Source: Dolomedes plantarius (taxonomy: Eukaryota; Arthropoda; Arachnida; Araneae; Dolomedidae). Taken from it: 64,000 nucleotides of DNA. Below, piece after piece: positions 24,600 through 37,333 of the stretch. A program made the position numbers and the translations under genes. Below the pieces are notes generated by a model. It worked only from the letters and a program-made list of their open reading frames with translations. It was not told the DNA's origin and ran no database searches. The DNA lies in contig OU015497.1 of the NCBI GenBank assembly GCA_907164885.2, positions 64,004,077 through 64,068,076 of the forward strand, in the 5' to 3' direction. Numbering within the stretch: position 1 is the first letter of the stretch; each line of letters starts with the position of its first letter.

Positions 24600-25880
24600 T
24601 TCTTTATTATATCAGTTAAAAGTATCATGAACAACATATTGTAATAAAAATATCATTTCTAATGCAGCGAATTATAAACCAAGAAATTTACTTTGTTTTT
24701 AAAGGTGACAACAGTTTAATGTATCTTAAGCTTATATGTAATGCTTTTAAGGAATATCATCGATCAACCACACAATCTACAGCCATTTGCCACGCTGCTA
24801 AGAAGGGTATGGCCCACTTTTCGGACTTCTAAATTTGCCATACGTATTCTCTGCTTTGATATAACGTCCCATTGCTTCCTCCTTCATTTTTTAAACAGGA
24901 TCTTCAATTCCCAATTTAAACCGGATGTTTACAACAATCTTAAGATTTGTACAGGGAATAGAGCTAGTAATTATAAATTTTCATGCATAACTTTATTTTA
25001 TTTTTCCGTTCTCTTTTATGTCAATTTCATATTTGATGGGGATACTGTGTGATCAGTTGTTTAATACTTCAGTAGGGAATGGCTAAGAGTGGTTTATATT
25101 TATATTCCTGTCGCAAACGAAATTATACACAAACATGGGTATTTACACTAGACACATCTTCAATGTCATTGATTTACTGCTGTACTTCTAAGTAATGAAT
25201 TATTATTTTGTGTTAGGGAAATAGAATTTTTCCGTCCTAACTTCAAATTTCTTGGTAGAATACAAGGTACTACTTGGGGCGAATATTGAATTTTGAACAA
25301 ATGAACGGAGATTTTTCACGAGATATTTTCGACAAACCGAGATATCACAGGAAAACTTTTATTTCTAGATGAAAAAATAATCTCTATTATTTAGAATAAT
25401 TCACCGTGTAAGGAGGTAATAAAACTTCCTATGTTCACAAACACATGCATTTTTATCAACATTTTCAATAGTTCGCTGAATAGCGGAAAATTGCCCCTTA
25501 TTATATACACGGTTGTCACCATCCTTATCTTGTTATGTAATCCCTACATTCAGATGCAATTATAACTAGCAATGAAATATTACTCCTGCACTACGTATGC
25601 TGATTTATTCACCGATAGACTGGCTTTTTCTCTACACAACTGGAAACGAGTGACCCCATTCACATCCTTTGTAATCACTTTGCAACAGGTAAGCAAAACA
25701 AAGATTCGACAGCAACCAAAATAGCCTCATTGTTAATTTTCTTTCGACTCTTGGAGTTTCACGTAACTTGGGATATAGTAATCAGCTAGTACATGAATAA
25801 CCGGACTTGTTTATTATGTCTCAAGTACGTTTATTCGCGTACTTAGACGAAAATGTTCAGCAGTTTTCTCAAGTAAATTG
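24600..25880 (+). repeat. tandem duplication, left copy (~1.6 kb period)
   Basis: Same order of blocks as 26235-27500: aaaggtgaca-agtttaatgt, cgatcaaccacacaatctacagc, attattattttgtgttagg, caccgtgtaaggaggtaata, cttcctatgttcacaaacac, ttcgctgaatagcgg, aagattcgacagcaacc. No coding frame spans both copies. The duplicate seems younger than copies A-C. Confidence 0.85.
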
Positions 25881-26010
25881 CTGAACACTTCAGCATTTTA
25901 CTTGAGGAAATAAACTGTTTAAATACTCGAGAGCAATTTACTTAATGGAAGTAAATTGCTTACATACTTGGGAGCAATTTACTTCAGCAATTTAAACGAG
26001 AAAACAAATT
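25840..26010. repeat. cluster of AAGTAAATTGC / GCAATTTACTT palindromic motifs
   Basis: At least six occurrences of gcaatttactt or its complement aagtaaattgc within 170 bp, in both orientations, between the two duplication copies. Further copies lie near 27490-27535 at the end of the right copy. It may be an unstable inverted-repeat patch or the junction of the duplication. Confidence 0.7.
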
Positions 26011-26234
26011 GTGAAAGCAAGTTGAAATGGAAAAGAACAAACAGAAAAATTTAGTAGAATATTATGCAAAAAATTATAAATGTAAGTAACTGATAACTGT
26101 CGTTACATAAGAAAACTGGATATTTCTGATAAGATATTTCTGATTTCATACAACTACTTGAAAATCAAAGTAAAATCATTTTTTTTCAGTTCCCCCTTTC
26201 TTCCTCAAACAAACACACACACAAACACAGATGG

Positions 26235-27500
26235 AAAATGTGAGCTACTGTAATAAAAAATCCCGTCTCTAATGCAGTCTCTAATAACTATATTAAACAA
26301 AAGATAATTACGTTGAATTTGTCTTTAAAGGTGACAGTAGTTTAATGTCTGACACTTAGGCTTATACGCAATGCTTTTCAGGTATATCTATCGATCAACC
26401 ACACAATCTACAGCGATTTGGCACGCTGCAAAGAAGGACATGGTCCAGTCTCTGGACTTTTGATTCTGCCATAGGCATATTCTGCTTTGATAAATTATCA
26501 CGTTCCTTCCTCCCTCAATTTTTAAAAACTCTCTTCACTTCCAATTAAAACCCGATGTTTACACCAGTATTAAGTTTTTTTAGCAACGTAGCTGGTAATT
26601 CTAAATTTTAATGTGTAACTTTGTTTTATTCTTTATTTCTGATCTATTTTATGTCAATTTCATATTTGGTGGTAATATTGTGAGATCGGTTATTCAATAC
26701 TTCATTAGTGAATGGATAAGAGCTGTTTACAGTTATATACCTGTTGTAGACGAAATAATACTCACACATGGGTATTTACACTAGACACAGTATCTTCAAT
26801 GTTACTTTTTTTACTGCTGTACTCCTAAGTAATGAATTATTATTTTGTGTTAGGAAAATAGAATCATTCAGTCATAACTTAAAATTCCTTGGTACAATAC
26901 AAGTACTGCTTGGAGTGAATATTGAATTTTGATTAAATGAACAGATGTTTGTCATCAGATATTTTCGACAAACCAATATACCGCAGGAAAACTTTTATTT
27001 ATAGATAAAAAAATAATTTTTATTATTTAGAATAAGTCACCGTGTAAGGAGGTAATAAAACTTCCTATGTTCACAAACACATGCAGTTTTATCAACATTT
27101 TTAACAGTTCGCTGAATAGCGGAAAATTGCTTACTATTATTTATACGGCTGTCATCATCCTTATCTTGTTATAAAATCCCTAAATTCAGATGGAATTATA
27201 ACTAGCAATGAAATATTACCCCTGTGCTGTGCTGATTTATTCACCAATAGTCTTGCTTATTCTCTGCACAACTGGAAACGAGAGATCACGTTCACATCCA
27301 CTGTAATCACTTCGCAACAGGTAAGCAAAACAAAGATTCGACAGCAACCAAAATAGCCTCATTGTTAATTTTGCATCGACTCTTGGAGTTTCACGTAACT
27401 TGGGATATAGTAATCAGCGAGTACATGAATAAACGGACTTGCTTATTATGTATCAAGAATGTTTATTCGCGTACTTAGATGAAAATATTCAGCAATTTAC
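26235..27500 (+). repeat. tandem duplication, right copy
   Basis: Partner of 24600-25880, offset about 1.62 kb, with long identical stretches such as gcaaaacaaagattcgacag, plus scattered substitutions and small indels. Confidence 0.85.
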
Positions 27501-27539
27501 TTGAGAGTAATATACTTGATGAAGTAAATTGCTAAAATA

Positions 27540-29079
27540 ATTTTAATATTATGTTTATGTACTTATTATTTTCTTGAGGGAAATTTGCTATTTATATTTC
27601 AAGTACGTTTATTGACATACTTTGAGAAAATCAAGAATCTTCTTCTGTTCGTTTAGTGAAGGCTGTTAATGTTGTTTTTTCTTTTAATTACATTCGCAAC
27701 CTCATGTGTATGAAGAAATAGAGCTTTGTATAGTTTTGAAAATATGGAAGATAATCAATTTCAAAATTTAAAATTTTTTAAATCCAAACATTAAAAATGA
27801 ATTTTGAGAATAATTAAGTCCTAAATAATTTGTTTTCATTTTGGAAAAAACTTAATTAGACTTCAGAAAAAGCTAAAATGAAGAATCCCCTCATAAGTAA
27901 CTATAATTTAAATAATTGTTATTTCTTTGCCACGCATTTTATTACCTAACAAGAAAATTTCAAATTACAATCATGCATAAGGTATTCCTTATGCATTTAA
28001 AATGGAAATTTGTGATGAATAATGTATATAACTCATAGATGTATAGAAAATTATGAATGGAAGAAAAAAATTTTATACATATAAAAGGGAAAAATTGATA
28101 TTTCCAAAGAAATATTAATTATAAAACTAATCTTCTTTCCTGGAATAAGTTTGTAACGTAATTAAAATATTTCAACTATTTGCGGTGTTCAAAAAATGTG
28201 GAGGCAGATAAACTGGTACTATGTAAATAACACAGAAGTTGAATATATACTTTCACATATAGAAACTTAACATATAAATGGTAAAAAATACACTACTAAA
28301 GTGTAGTTTTCAATTATAGATTATTTTTTCATTGCATGTATTGTACGAAGTTGATTATTATCAGAGTTTTTTCGAATTCAGTTTTTGGATTTATGTAAGG
28401 CATTTCTTACGTATCCTAATTTTTGCAGAGTTTTGTGTTTATTTGGGATATAAGTGGTCAGTTCTAGAAATGAGGGATTAAACATAAAACGATTATTTAA
28501 GACCTTAAGTTATGAAAACTGTATTTAAGCCAGATTTAATTTACAGAGCAAAATTATCTACAAATAATTATTTCTAGAATTTTTTATCAACAAAATAATT
28601 TATGATTTGATCAAATTGTATCCTCATACTCTACGGAAATTATTGCAAGACCGTTTAGTCTCTACTACGATATTGCTGGTCTCAGGTATGTTTTAATTAA
28701 TTTTAATCTAGAAAAGCTCCCGGTCCTCAATTGGAAAGCCAGCAACTCTATCGTTCGTAGCGAGGAATATTAGAATATTTATGGGTTTCAGCAATATGAA
28801 AATGGAAGTATTTATTGCTTCCATTTCTTCAACCAGCATATCGAGATATACATCTGCATGTTTTACACACTTCGTTTGGTCATTATTGTAAATAATTTTT
28901 ACATCTGTTAACGCAATTTTCGTTTAGACATTTTTAATTTTCCTAATTTATTCGGTCAAATCGGCTTAAAGCCGGTCCTGCCCTTTAAAGTGTTATGATG
29001 ACTACACTAACGACCTCTTCTAATGAAAAATCACGACTAATTTTTCAACACTTTATAAAATTTTCCCATTTTCTGCCAT
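27540..29079. other. long AT-rich non-coding stretch
   Basis: No gene, TIR pair or RNA gene recognised. Confidence 0.5.
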
Positions 29080-29083
29080 TTAA

Positions 29084-29797
29084 GGCGACAATGGACCTTC
29101 AGACTGACAAAAATATATCACCAAAACGATTTCTTTTTCTTTCAGAAAATGATTCTGCAACTCATCAGCTTTAAATTTTAAAAAAAGTATGTTGATCCGA
29201 TCATTATTAACCGAGTTATAAGTATTTTTTTCAAAAGTAAACAATGGAAATGTTAATCAAATTAAAACTTTAAATGCCATTTTCTCAAAACAAGCTTTCA
29301 TGTCGTTTCGGTAAGTTCAAAATGTTCCATGCGTCATAATTTTTCTTGAATTTTCATAAAATTTCATAAAATGATTATTTATACATGTTAGAATAAAACT
29401 TAGTAATCAATTCATAATACTGTTTTAAAAGAACTTAAAATTTTTACAATAAAAATAATTTTTTTGATAAAATTTTGCATAAAATGACCTATTTTTATCG
29501 ATTTCTTTTCTAGTTTTTATAAATATGACTGTAAATCAAATATTGCTACTAACTTTTATTATAACTATATAAAGCTAGCTTAAGAGAGAAAATTAGATAT
29601 CTGAGACAAAAATTAATGCGCATGGAGCATTTTTAAATAGAGAAATTAACAAACTGATTTTAATTAATTTCTTAATTAATTACTTTCTGATTTATTTAGA
29701 ATTTCCATCTCTAAATAACACTGTATAAGTATACAAAATTTCATATAGCAATTGGTTAATAAATAAAAAAAAAAGTTTTTCATGGTCCATTGTCGCC
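29084..29797. mobile_element. 714 bp TTAA-flanked non-autonomous element
   Basis: Perfect 14 bp inverted ends GGCGACAATGGACC / GGTCCATTGTCGCC, each directly flanked by TTAA (29080-29083 and 29798-29801). The interior is AT-rich and non-coding. TTAA duplication is shared by piggyBac and Kolobok elements. The ends lack the CCC start of the piggyBac element at 18.7 kb, so this is a different family. Confidence 0.85.
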
Positions 29798-29801
29798 TTA
29801 A

Positions 29802-30690
29802 CTAGGGAAGTATTTCGTCAAACTCTCATTTCATCCTCTATGAAATATCTTTTCATAACTGGGTTTTTGTTAGCCATAGTTTTGCCCAGTTTAAAAATTA
29901 AATGAAAACGTAAAAGATGTTTTGCTTAGTTGCAAGTTTATAACTTGGAAAACAGACATAAAAAATCAGCGTTTAAACGTTTCAGCTTATACAGCAAATC
30001 GCGGCAGTTAATACTCCAACTGGTATGGCGTTGAAACTGTCCTTTCAATTTTTAACTGCAGATGTGTATTGCTCCCCACTTGTCCCTTCTAAACACTGCC
30101 TTTTCTTAGGATTTCTATTGTGTTCCAACAACAGTTTGAGGTCTAGCCTTGTTCTCGATGAGCAACACATGGAAATGTCACGCCTTTTGTGTGGATAGAC
30201 TGCTTTAACTTTTTGAGGCATTTAACTTTTAATTTAATTTATTTTTGTAACAAAAAGTATACAAATATAAAAATTGTAACAAAAGTATAAATATCAATCA
30301 ATATAAATACCTGTATCCGACACAAAACGACGACAGATACGGACGACACGCACTCTGGGATGAACATACTCCTGAGACACACACTGTGTCTCCTCTCTCT
30401 CTATCGCTGCTGCTAGAGTTCGGGATATGAAAGATCAATCCTCGTTGTTAGCAGTAACGAGGCTATTTGTTGTGGCAGGAGGACGAGATCAGGAAATGAC
30501 CACTGCGTAGAATAGGGCAATCTCTTTGCCCGCGACACTGTGATCTGACTTCAGCCTTAAGTTTTCGCTCAAAAAGCACAACAGGTAAGTGATAGAAAAG
30601 TCTTCTTTCGCATCCCATTCTTGGGATTTCGTTCGGGGTTTTAGTTTTTCTGAGGCGACTACCTTTGCATTCATACTGAGAATTCTGATC
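29802..30690. other. non-coding; GC-richer patch with a splice-donor-like site
   Basis: 30300-30580 is richer in GC than its surroundings and ends in ACAACAG followed by GTAAGTG near 30579, a good donor match on the plus strand. No reading frame supports an exon. A short hairpin, CTCGTTGTTAGCAGTAACGAG, lies near 30442-30462. Confidence 0.3.
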
Positions 30691-30696
30691 GAGTTC

Positions 30697-33042
30697 TTTT
30701 TTTTTTTTTTAACTTCTTCTTTAGTGACAAATGCAAGCAGCATTTCACATCTCAGCTGTCTCAAAAGTGAATGTCAAAACGCTTATACTGAAATGCATAG
30801 CTTTCTAAGAATAATACAGAAAAAATTGCTTACATCATTGGAAGAATGACCCATATTAGGGCTAAAACTGCAATAATGAATACTTTGTTTTACACTAGGT
30901 TGTAAGCTATGAGAGTCGTCCAACTTAGCGTATTTACTGAATGGCTCACAGAAATATTTGGCATCCTCAATGTTCGAGATTAGCATACGGTTTCGGGATT
31001 CTTGCTCATTCCTGTGAGATATTCAGTAAGACAAAGATCGAGATTAATCTTTAGTTATCACGAACTTGACATATGCGAGTTTCATTTTCAGAGACTTTTT
31101 GGACTCTCCCGTTTGACAAGTGGACTTTTGGACTATGCTTTTGACTGAGGTAAACAAATTAAATCCTTTTGAATCTTCACCATGATTGGAGTATTCGAAA
31201 TTTTGCAATAGTTACTCAACGATTGGTTTGACACAGGTACACAAATTAAATCCTTCGGAATCTTCACCATGATGGAAAAAGTAGATTGTTCAGGATTGTT
31301 ACTCATAGATTTCTCTTTAGATGTAGAAGAATGTTTAACCTTATGAATTTTGCGCTTTTCAGGCGTACTGGATAAATTATCTGGATTCTTAACACAAGCA
31401 ACACTACTATCAGTAGCACTTCTCCTCTCATTAGGTTTACTTACCTTAGAGCCATTTGTTTTTATGTCCTTGTCTGGACTGGATCGTTGAGTGTATGTTT
31501 GAGCAGAATTATGATTGCTTTGAAGCGAGTATGTTTTATGCTAATGCAAATTCTTTTCCTTAGGTACAGAGGAATTTGAAACTGATAAAGAACCCAGATG
31601 TTCTTTTGAATCAACAGCATTTTCTCCAGGTGTTACACGTTTGTAAGAGTGCATATTGGTCAGTTTGTTGGGAGCAGGTTTTGGCAAGGTCACATTTCCT
31701 GCATAACCTTCCTGGCCCCGAGATTTAATACTCACTCTCTCCAGGACAAGTAGGGCGTCACTGGAGATATTGGAAGGCAACATTACTGTGTTGCTCTTAC
31801 TTTCCCGATTCTTTGCTGATTCCGAATTTTTAACTAATTGATGATTCATCTTATTCATTCAAGCAGCATGGACTGGGTGTAAATCCTTACTTGCACTGCT
31901 TTCGATCCATTTCTCCTTCATTACTTGGGAATGTGACTCCAGAGAATTGGAGGGATGCTTATGAACGTCTTCATGTCCGTTAAAGGCATGCTGTGGTTTA
32001 CTTAGTACCGGCTGCTCACTCACTTCAATGGGAGGAAAAGTTTGTTTTTGTTCTAAGCGCTCTTTTTCATTTCTTTCACGATAAACATCATTTGATATGT
32101 AATGTGATGAAACTTTTGCATGGATTTTCTTTGATGGTGGAGATTGTGCACAAAGTGCAGGGCGCTTTGTAGTATTTTCTACTTTAACAGGCTTATTTTC
32201 CGTTTGCATAGATAACGGTAACAATGAGGTGGATGTTGAAGGTCCCGGAGATGAGGCATCCTTTTCTATCACTAAACTTTCGGTGCCAGAAGAGTAGACA
32301 CTATTATCAGTATCACTTCTCCTCTCATTAGGATTCCTTACCTTAGAGTCATTTGTCTTTATGTCCTTGGTTGGACTGGATCGTTGCGTGTAAGTTTGAG
32401 TAGAATTATACTTGCTAAGAAGCGAGTACGATTCATTCTTATGCAAATGCTTTTCCTTAGGTACAGGAGAATTTGAAAGTGATAAAGAACCAAGTGGCTC
32501 CTTTGAATCCACACCATTTTCACCAGGTATTACAGATTTGTAAGTGTAGATATTGGTTGCCTTGTTAGGAGCGGGTTGAGGCAATGGAACATCTGGTGCA
32601 GGAGCTTCCTGGCCCCGAGACTTAATACCTACTCTCTTCCACGATATGTATGGCGTCACTGAAGATATTGGAAGGTAACATTACTGAGTTGATCTTGCAT
32701 TCCCGAATTCTGTGCTGAGTTCGACTTTTTAGTAAACTGATGATTCAACTTATTTAATGAACCAACATGCACTGTGTGTAAATCCTTACTTACACAGCTT
32801 TTGATCTCTTTCTCCTTCATTACTTGCAAATTTGGGTCCAGATAATTGGAGGGATGTTTATGAACATTTTCATGTCCGTTCAAGGCATGCTATGTTTTAC
32901 TTTGTACCTGTTGCTCACTCACTTCACTGGGAGGAAACGCTGGTTTTTCTTCTATGCGCTCTTTTTCCTTTCTTTCCCGGTAAACATCATTTGATATGGA
33001 ATGTGATGAAACGTTTGCGTTGACTTTCTTTGATGGTGGAGA
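30697..33042 (-). pseudogene. cyclin T retrocopy, broken and duplicated C-terminal region
   Basis: Continues the cyclin-box frame with a Ser/Pro/Lys-rich tail. Stops lie at 33043-33045 (TAA for CAA), 32890-32892 (TAG for CAG), 31859-31861 and 31541-31543, and a frameshift near 32660-32690. The tail is tandemly duplicated with a ~900 bp period: 33060-33180 and 32160-32281 are almost identical (KDASSPGPSTSTSLLPLSM). Comparing the units shows which codon each stop replaced. A further part, IEDAKYFCEPFSKYAKL, is readable at 30980-30785. A run of 14 A on the coding strand at 30710-30697 may be the remains of a poly(A) tail. Confidence 0.7.
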
Positions 33043-34038
33043 TTATGCACAAGGTGCAGGGCGCTTTGTGGCATTTCCTACTTTAACAGGCTTATTTTCC
33101 GTTTGCATAGATAACGGTAACAATGAGGTGGATGTTGAAGGTCCCGGAGATGAGGCATCCTTTTCTATCACTAAACTTTTGTTGCCAGAGGAGTTGTATT
33201 TAGAAAACGAATCAACAGTCTGTTCTCTTGGAATTTCCTTTGGAGGCATAAAATTGCTTTTAAATCTATGGGTTCTGCTTCCTAATATTGTGATAAATTG
33301 TTGTTTTAAACTTTCAAGGAGTTCCAAAGTTACACTTTTATAAACATATGAGTACCACTCTTTGCCTTCAGAACAAGGCTCAATTTTCCAACTGCAGCAT
33401 TTACAAGCTAAATGAATGCATACACATGCAACTACAGTAGGCTTGTACTGAATACACATTGTTGTCATGTGTAAACTTGTCGTAGCCATGAAATATGATG
33501 TTTGAGCTAAATCTTTGCTAGCTTTAACAAGTTGACACACTTTAACAACATAAATTTGGGGATGTTCAATAGTGGTTATAAAACCTATTCTCAACGCAGT
33601 CTGAAGTAGCAAACTTTCTAAAGCAACGACTTCAAAATGTTTATCAGCATAGGCCTCAGACCTAACATCCAATGGTGGTGCATTTTTATGAAGACAAATA
33701 TGAGCAACTTTAATAACATGCTCTAATTTTCTCGGCTGATTTTCTTCTTTTGCAGCTAAGAACAAGGCAGCAACAGATACACTTTTTCCGTCTAACTCCG
33801 TGAAAGAATGATAGACATAAAACCTATGCATATATACAATTGCCGTATTAATACATAACTGATTTACTTTAAGACGAACACCGATATCTTGAATGAAGTT
33901 AGCAGCTTCTTGGCGATATGAAAGTTCAGTAATAGCATCAATATTTTTTCTGCTTGGGGTGACGGCCAGTTCTTCCTTCGAAAGTAAAAATGATCTGTAT
34001 GATCCATTTTGTTTGAGAAACAAATTCGAAATATTCAC
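33043..34038 (-). CDS. cyclin T-like protein, 331 codons, intronless (retrocopy with open cyclin boxes)
   Basis: Cyclin T is the regulatory partner of CDK9 in P-TEFb, which phosphorylates RNA polymerase II for transcription elongation. This frame contains a cyclin fold without introns: EELAVTPSRK (about residues 22-31), ELSYRQEAANFIQDIG, NTAIVYMHRFYVYHSF, VAALFLAAKEENQPRKLEHV, IKVAHICLHK, SEAYADKHFEVVALESLLLQ, then the second box with KASKDLAQTSYFMATTSLH, VACVCIHLACK and SVTLELLESLKQQF near residue 250. It ends early, after a Ser-rich start of the tail (NATKRPAPCA), at a TAA that replaces CAA. The missing introns and probable A tail point to retroposition. Whether it is transcribed is unknown. 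The first codons before SFLLSKEE differ from typical cyclin T, so the start may be altered. Confidence 0.72.
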   Translation of the reverse strand: MNISNLFLKQNGSYRSFLLSKEELAVTPSRKNIDAITELSYRQEAANFIQDIGVRLKVNQLCINTAIVYMHRFYVYHSFTELDGKSVSVAALFLAAKEENQPRKLEHVIKVAHICLHKNAPPLDVRSEAYADKHFEVVALESLLLQTALRIGFITTIEHPQIYVVKVCQLVKASKDLAQTSYFMATTSLHMTTMCIQYKPTVVACVCIHLACKCCSWKIEPCSEGKEWYSYVYKSVTLELLESLKQQFITILGSRTHRFKSNFMPPKEIPREQTVDSFSKYNSSGNKSLVIEKDASSPGPSTSTSLLPLSMQTENKPVKVGNATKRPAPCA

Positions 34039-34229
34039 GTCATGCTATAATAAATTTCTTCAAAGGAAACTTTGAAGTATAATATAACTAAATTTCCAAA
34101 CGTGCTCAACATAAAAACACTTCCACGTGAAGACTTGTACATACCCTAGTAATTCAGACTTTCAGGCCTAGAAAGCACGTTCCTTGAACACGCCTGACTG
34201 ATGTAAACTGCGTTGAAAAACCTGTTCCG

Positions 34230-34335
34230 TGTACTTGCACTAATCAGACATGCGACGGGTTTGCGCCGTCTGATCCACCTTGTACAGCGCATGCGCGTAT
34301 AAAGCAGTTCGTTTCTTTAATGAGCGAGACAGGTG
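34230..34335 (-). promoter_or_regulatory. CpG-richer patch upstream of the cyclin T frame
   Basis: Contains cagcgcatgcgcgtataaag, an NRF-1-like palindrome next to a TATAAA-like word, about 200-300 bp upstream of the cyclin start and just outside the 4 kb element. A promoter role is speculative. Confidence 0.25.
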
Positions 34336-34429
34336 TCCGAAGCACGAGCATTTGCCCTGCGTAACGGCTCTTTGAAATGTGCACAAATGCGCATGCTCAG
34401 GAACTTTGACTTCATTTTCGAGCAGAAAA

Positions 34430-37320
34430 CTGAGAATGCCAAGTTATCGCTGGTTTGTCATATTTGGCTTTTTCTCGCCTTTTTTTCCCTCAAACATCAA
34501 GATATAGTGTAACTATAACATGTGGTTTATCGCTTCATTTCCCCAAACTTTTACATCAAATATTTGTTTATGTTATCTCGCGTTCCTTCTTAAAGGTTAC
34601 GAAGCTAGAAGTATAGCATCGTTCTTTCCAATTAGAAAACCTCCGTGATCTTTTAAATATGACTTAATTTTTTCGTTACTTTAAAATTTAAATAGACGAA
34701 TGGACGTGAAATGATGCAAAATTTTGACGTAACAATAAAGAGATAGTTCATTTCAAAGATGGACAAAATTTTTGCTAATATTCTTGAGAAAAATTTGCCA
34801 TCATAGATTTATGCCGAAACATTTTAGAATTAAGGAAAAAATATTCAACTTTATAGGGAAAAGTCACTGTGAAAAAGGTGTTCAAAGTAATTTTTTTTTT
34901 AACTGACAAAAACTAATTTTGATGAGAAATGATATGATTTTTGAAGAGAAAAAATTAAAAATTTCTGATAAAAAAAAATCTGTTTCTTATCTATTCTTTT
35001 ACTTTTAAGTCTTTTTTCGCATTATGGCCAAATCTCTACCTCCCAATAAAAAGAAAAATTTCACTACTTTCTCCTCCTGCATCATGAAGAAGTAATGAAC
35101 ATAGGCATTTAGCTTAACATAAGATATTAAAATCACCTTTTCATAACTCTGTAGCATAAACATTTGAGTAAAATAAAGATAAAAATTGTAATTTATAAAA
35201 TATATATAAATCTTCATAAAACTCTTCATAGCCAAAAAAAGCACTCTGTAAATACTGCTTTACTTTTACCATAGCAGTATGCAACAAGCATTCATCTGGC
35301 TTTTATGTTAGTGAGATACTTTTTATCTATTTAAATGAAGTACAAAGCAAACCTTGCATAGACATTAATTATAATAGATGTTTTTGGAGCTAAAGAAATG
35401 CTATTAAGACGCTGCAATTAATAGAAAACAGTAGAAATTAACAAGTATTTTCCATTTGGTTTAAACCTCGACGATTCATAAAAAATATACAGTTTATATA
35501 AAGAGAACTATAACAGTAAAATAAAAATAATTCATAACCGCAGGATGTTGATATAAACACGTTATGAACAATTGATATAAACATGTTATTATAGTTAATT
35601 TGATTGTGCATGACAAAATCATTTAGCTGTGATAAGGAATATTGAAAAAAGGATAAATTAACACATTGAAGTAGAGGAAAAAAGTTCGTGAACATTATAT
35701 GAAAATGAATTGTGATTTGCAATCTAGCACCGTTTGACAAAAAGAAATTTCGAGAACTGTTGTTGTTTCTAAGGTACCTGGGGCTGACGACTGTCTCAGA
35801 CCCCAGTCTGGTGTACACATGAAAACAAGGCAGGAAACATAAACATATACATTAACACACAAAAGGAAGAATTGTTATTTACGAACAATTACAAAATCAG
35901 GCTGATAACATATATAAAAAAATTATAGAAAAAATATGAAAAAAAGATTTGTTGACTGATTTTTAAAAATTACCTGTTATTCTTTTCTTTGACCTGAGTA
36001 CTTTAAGTACCATGAAATATGTGGTTTGTTGAACAAGCTCGGGAAAAAAAAAAGGCAGGCGCTCTAGGCAACAGCAATAGAGTACATTTTGAGCACCTTA
36101 TGGAAATTTATATAAATAATTAGAAAAACTCCTTCATCCAGTAACCAGTGATGGTCACACACATTACACAGAGACAAAGCTTTTGTATGGTAGTCTACTC
36201 TTTGTAAATATGAACAGCTGTTCTCAAACACTTCTCAAGCGAAGCACTTCTAGTGATATTCACTGCTTCTAGCACCCACAATCATCCATAACTCAAGAGT
36301 CCAATAATTTATATTTTTTACCTATTCCTTCAAAAGCAATGTTCTTTAACTCTCTTAACAATCATCAACCAACCTCATTTTGTACAAATTTGACCCTTTA
36401 GCAGCAACATCTTGATGTTATAGCTGATTTACATAAAACTGTCAGGTGGAAATAATAAATCGGCCATTCAGTGCATATATACACATACATACAAATCTTA
36501 GAGAGGTGTTTTTCAAGTATTATGTAAGAATTCACGAGGGGGGGATGTTAATACAGTACATTTTACTATAAATGGTTGTAATAAATAATCATATGAGAAC
36601 AAAAAGAGCTTTAACAATATAACCAGATGTCTTTAAAATATTTATGATATCTGCAAGTATATAAATGCATTTATATAATATAATGTAATCTTAGTGGTAG
36701 GATTATTTTCAACTGAATTTTATTTCATTTTTAAAATATTGAATAATGTATAAAATTTTGAATACCTAATGTAATTTTTAGTATAATCATAATTAACTAT
36801 GTATATCAACTAAGTATATAACTAAATACACCAAAGAAATGCTAAACGACAAATATCAGTATAATTCACTACACAGTATACACAAAATTAAAACTTATAT
36901 AAAAATATTACCAGCACACTCATTTTTTGAAGAATTGATAAAATATAATGAAATTATCCTTTGAAAAAAAGCAGTTAAAGTTCAACGAATATTAATTAAG
37001 CATAAGAGAGAAAGATAAATAAACAAACAGTACAAATTACTACATAGAAACAAACCTATTTAAAAAATATTACCATACAGTCATTATTTTTTAAAGAATT
37101 GTTAATAACACAATGAATCGAAATTTAACCCCTGTTTATATTAATGGATGTCTTGTTTCACAGAGATGACTGTGCAGGTACAGTCACTTGACTCATCTCC
37201 CTATACATTTGTCTGAAGAACAACATACATATAATAGAATGAAAAAATATCTTACAACTCTGAATTGAAGGATATTAGAAAGCATATCAACCAGCAAAAA
37301 AAAGCACCAACATTCTCCAG
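34430..37320. other. AT-rich interior of the 4 kb element
   Basis: No coding region recognised. The minus-strand frames at 35005-35244 and 35438-35818 lack domains and have AT-driven composition. A weak tandem duplication is visible around 36800-36960 versus 36990-37130 (aaaatattaccanacagtcatt block). Confidence 0.5.
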
Positions 37321-37333
37321 GTACCCACTAGAC

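Noticed and set aside
30300..30580. Retroviral-type LTR or leader, or a first exon with a GTAAGT donor
   Set aside because: No TG...CA ends, primer-binding site, gag/pol or paired copy was seen, and no reading frame supports an exon. Listed only as a GC-richer patch.
35438..35818. 126-codon frame as the transposase of the 4 kb TIR element
   Set aside because: Composition is AT-driven with many Phe/Asn/Tyr and no DDE or zinc-finger motif. Too short for a MULE transposase.
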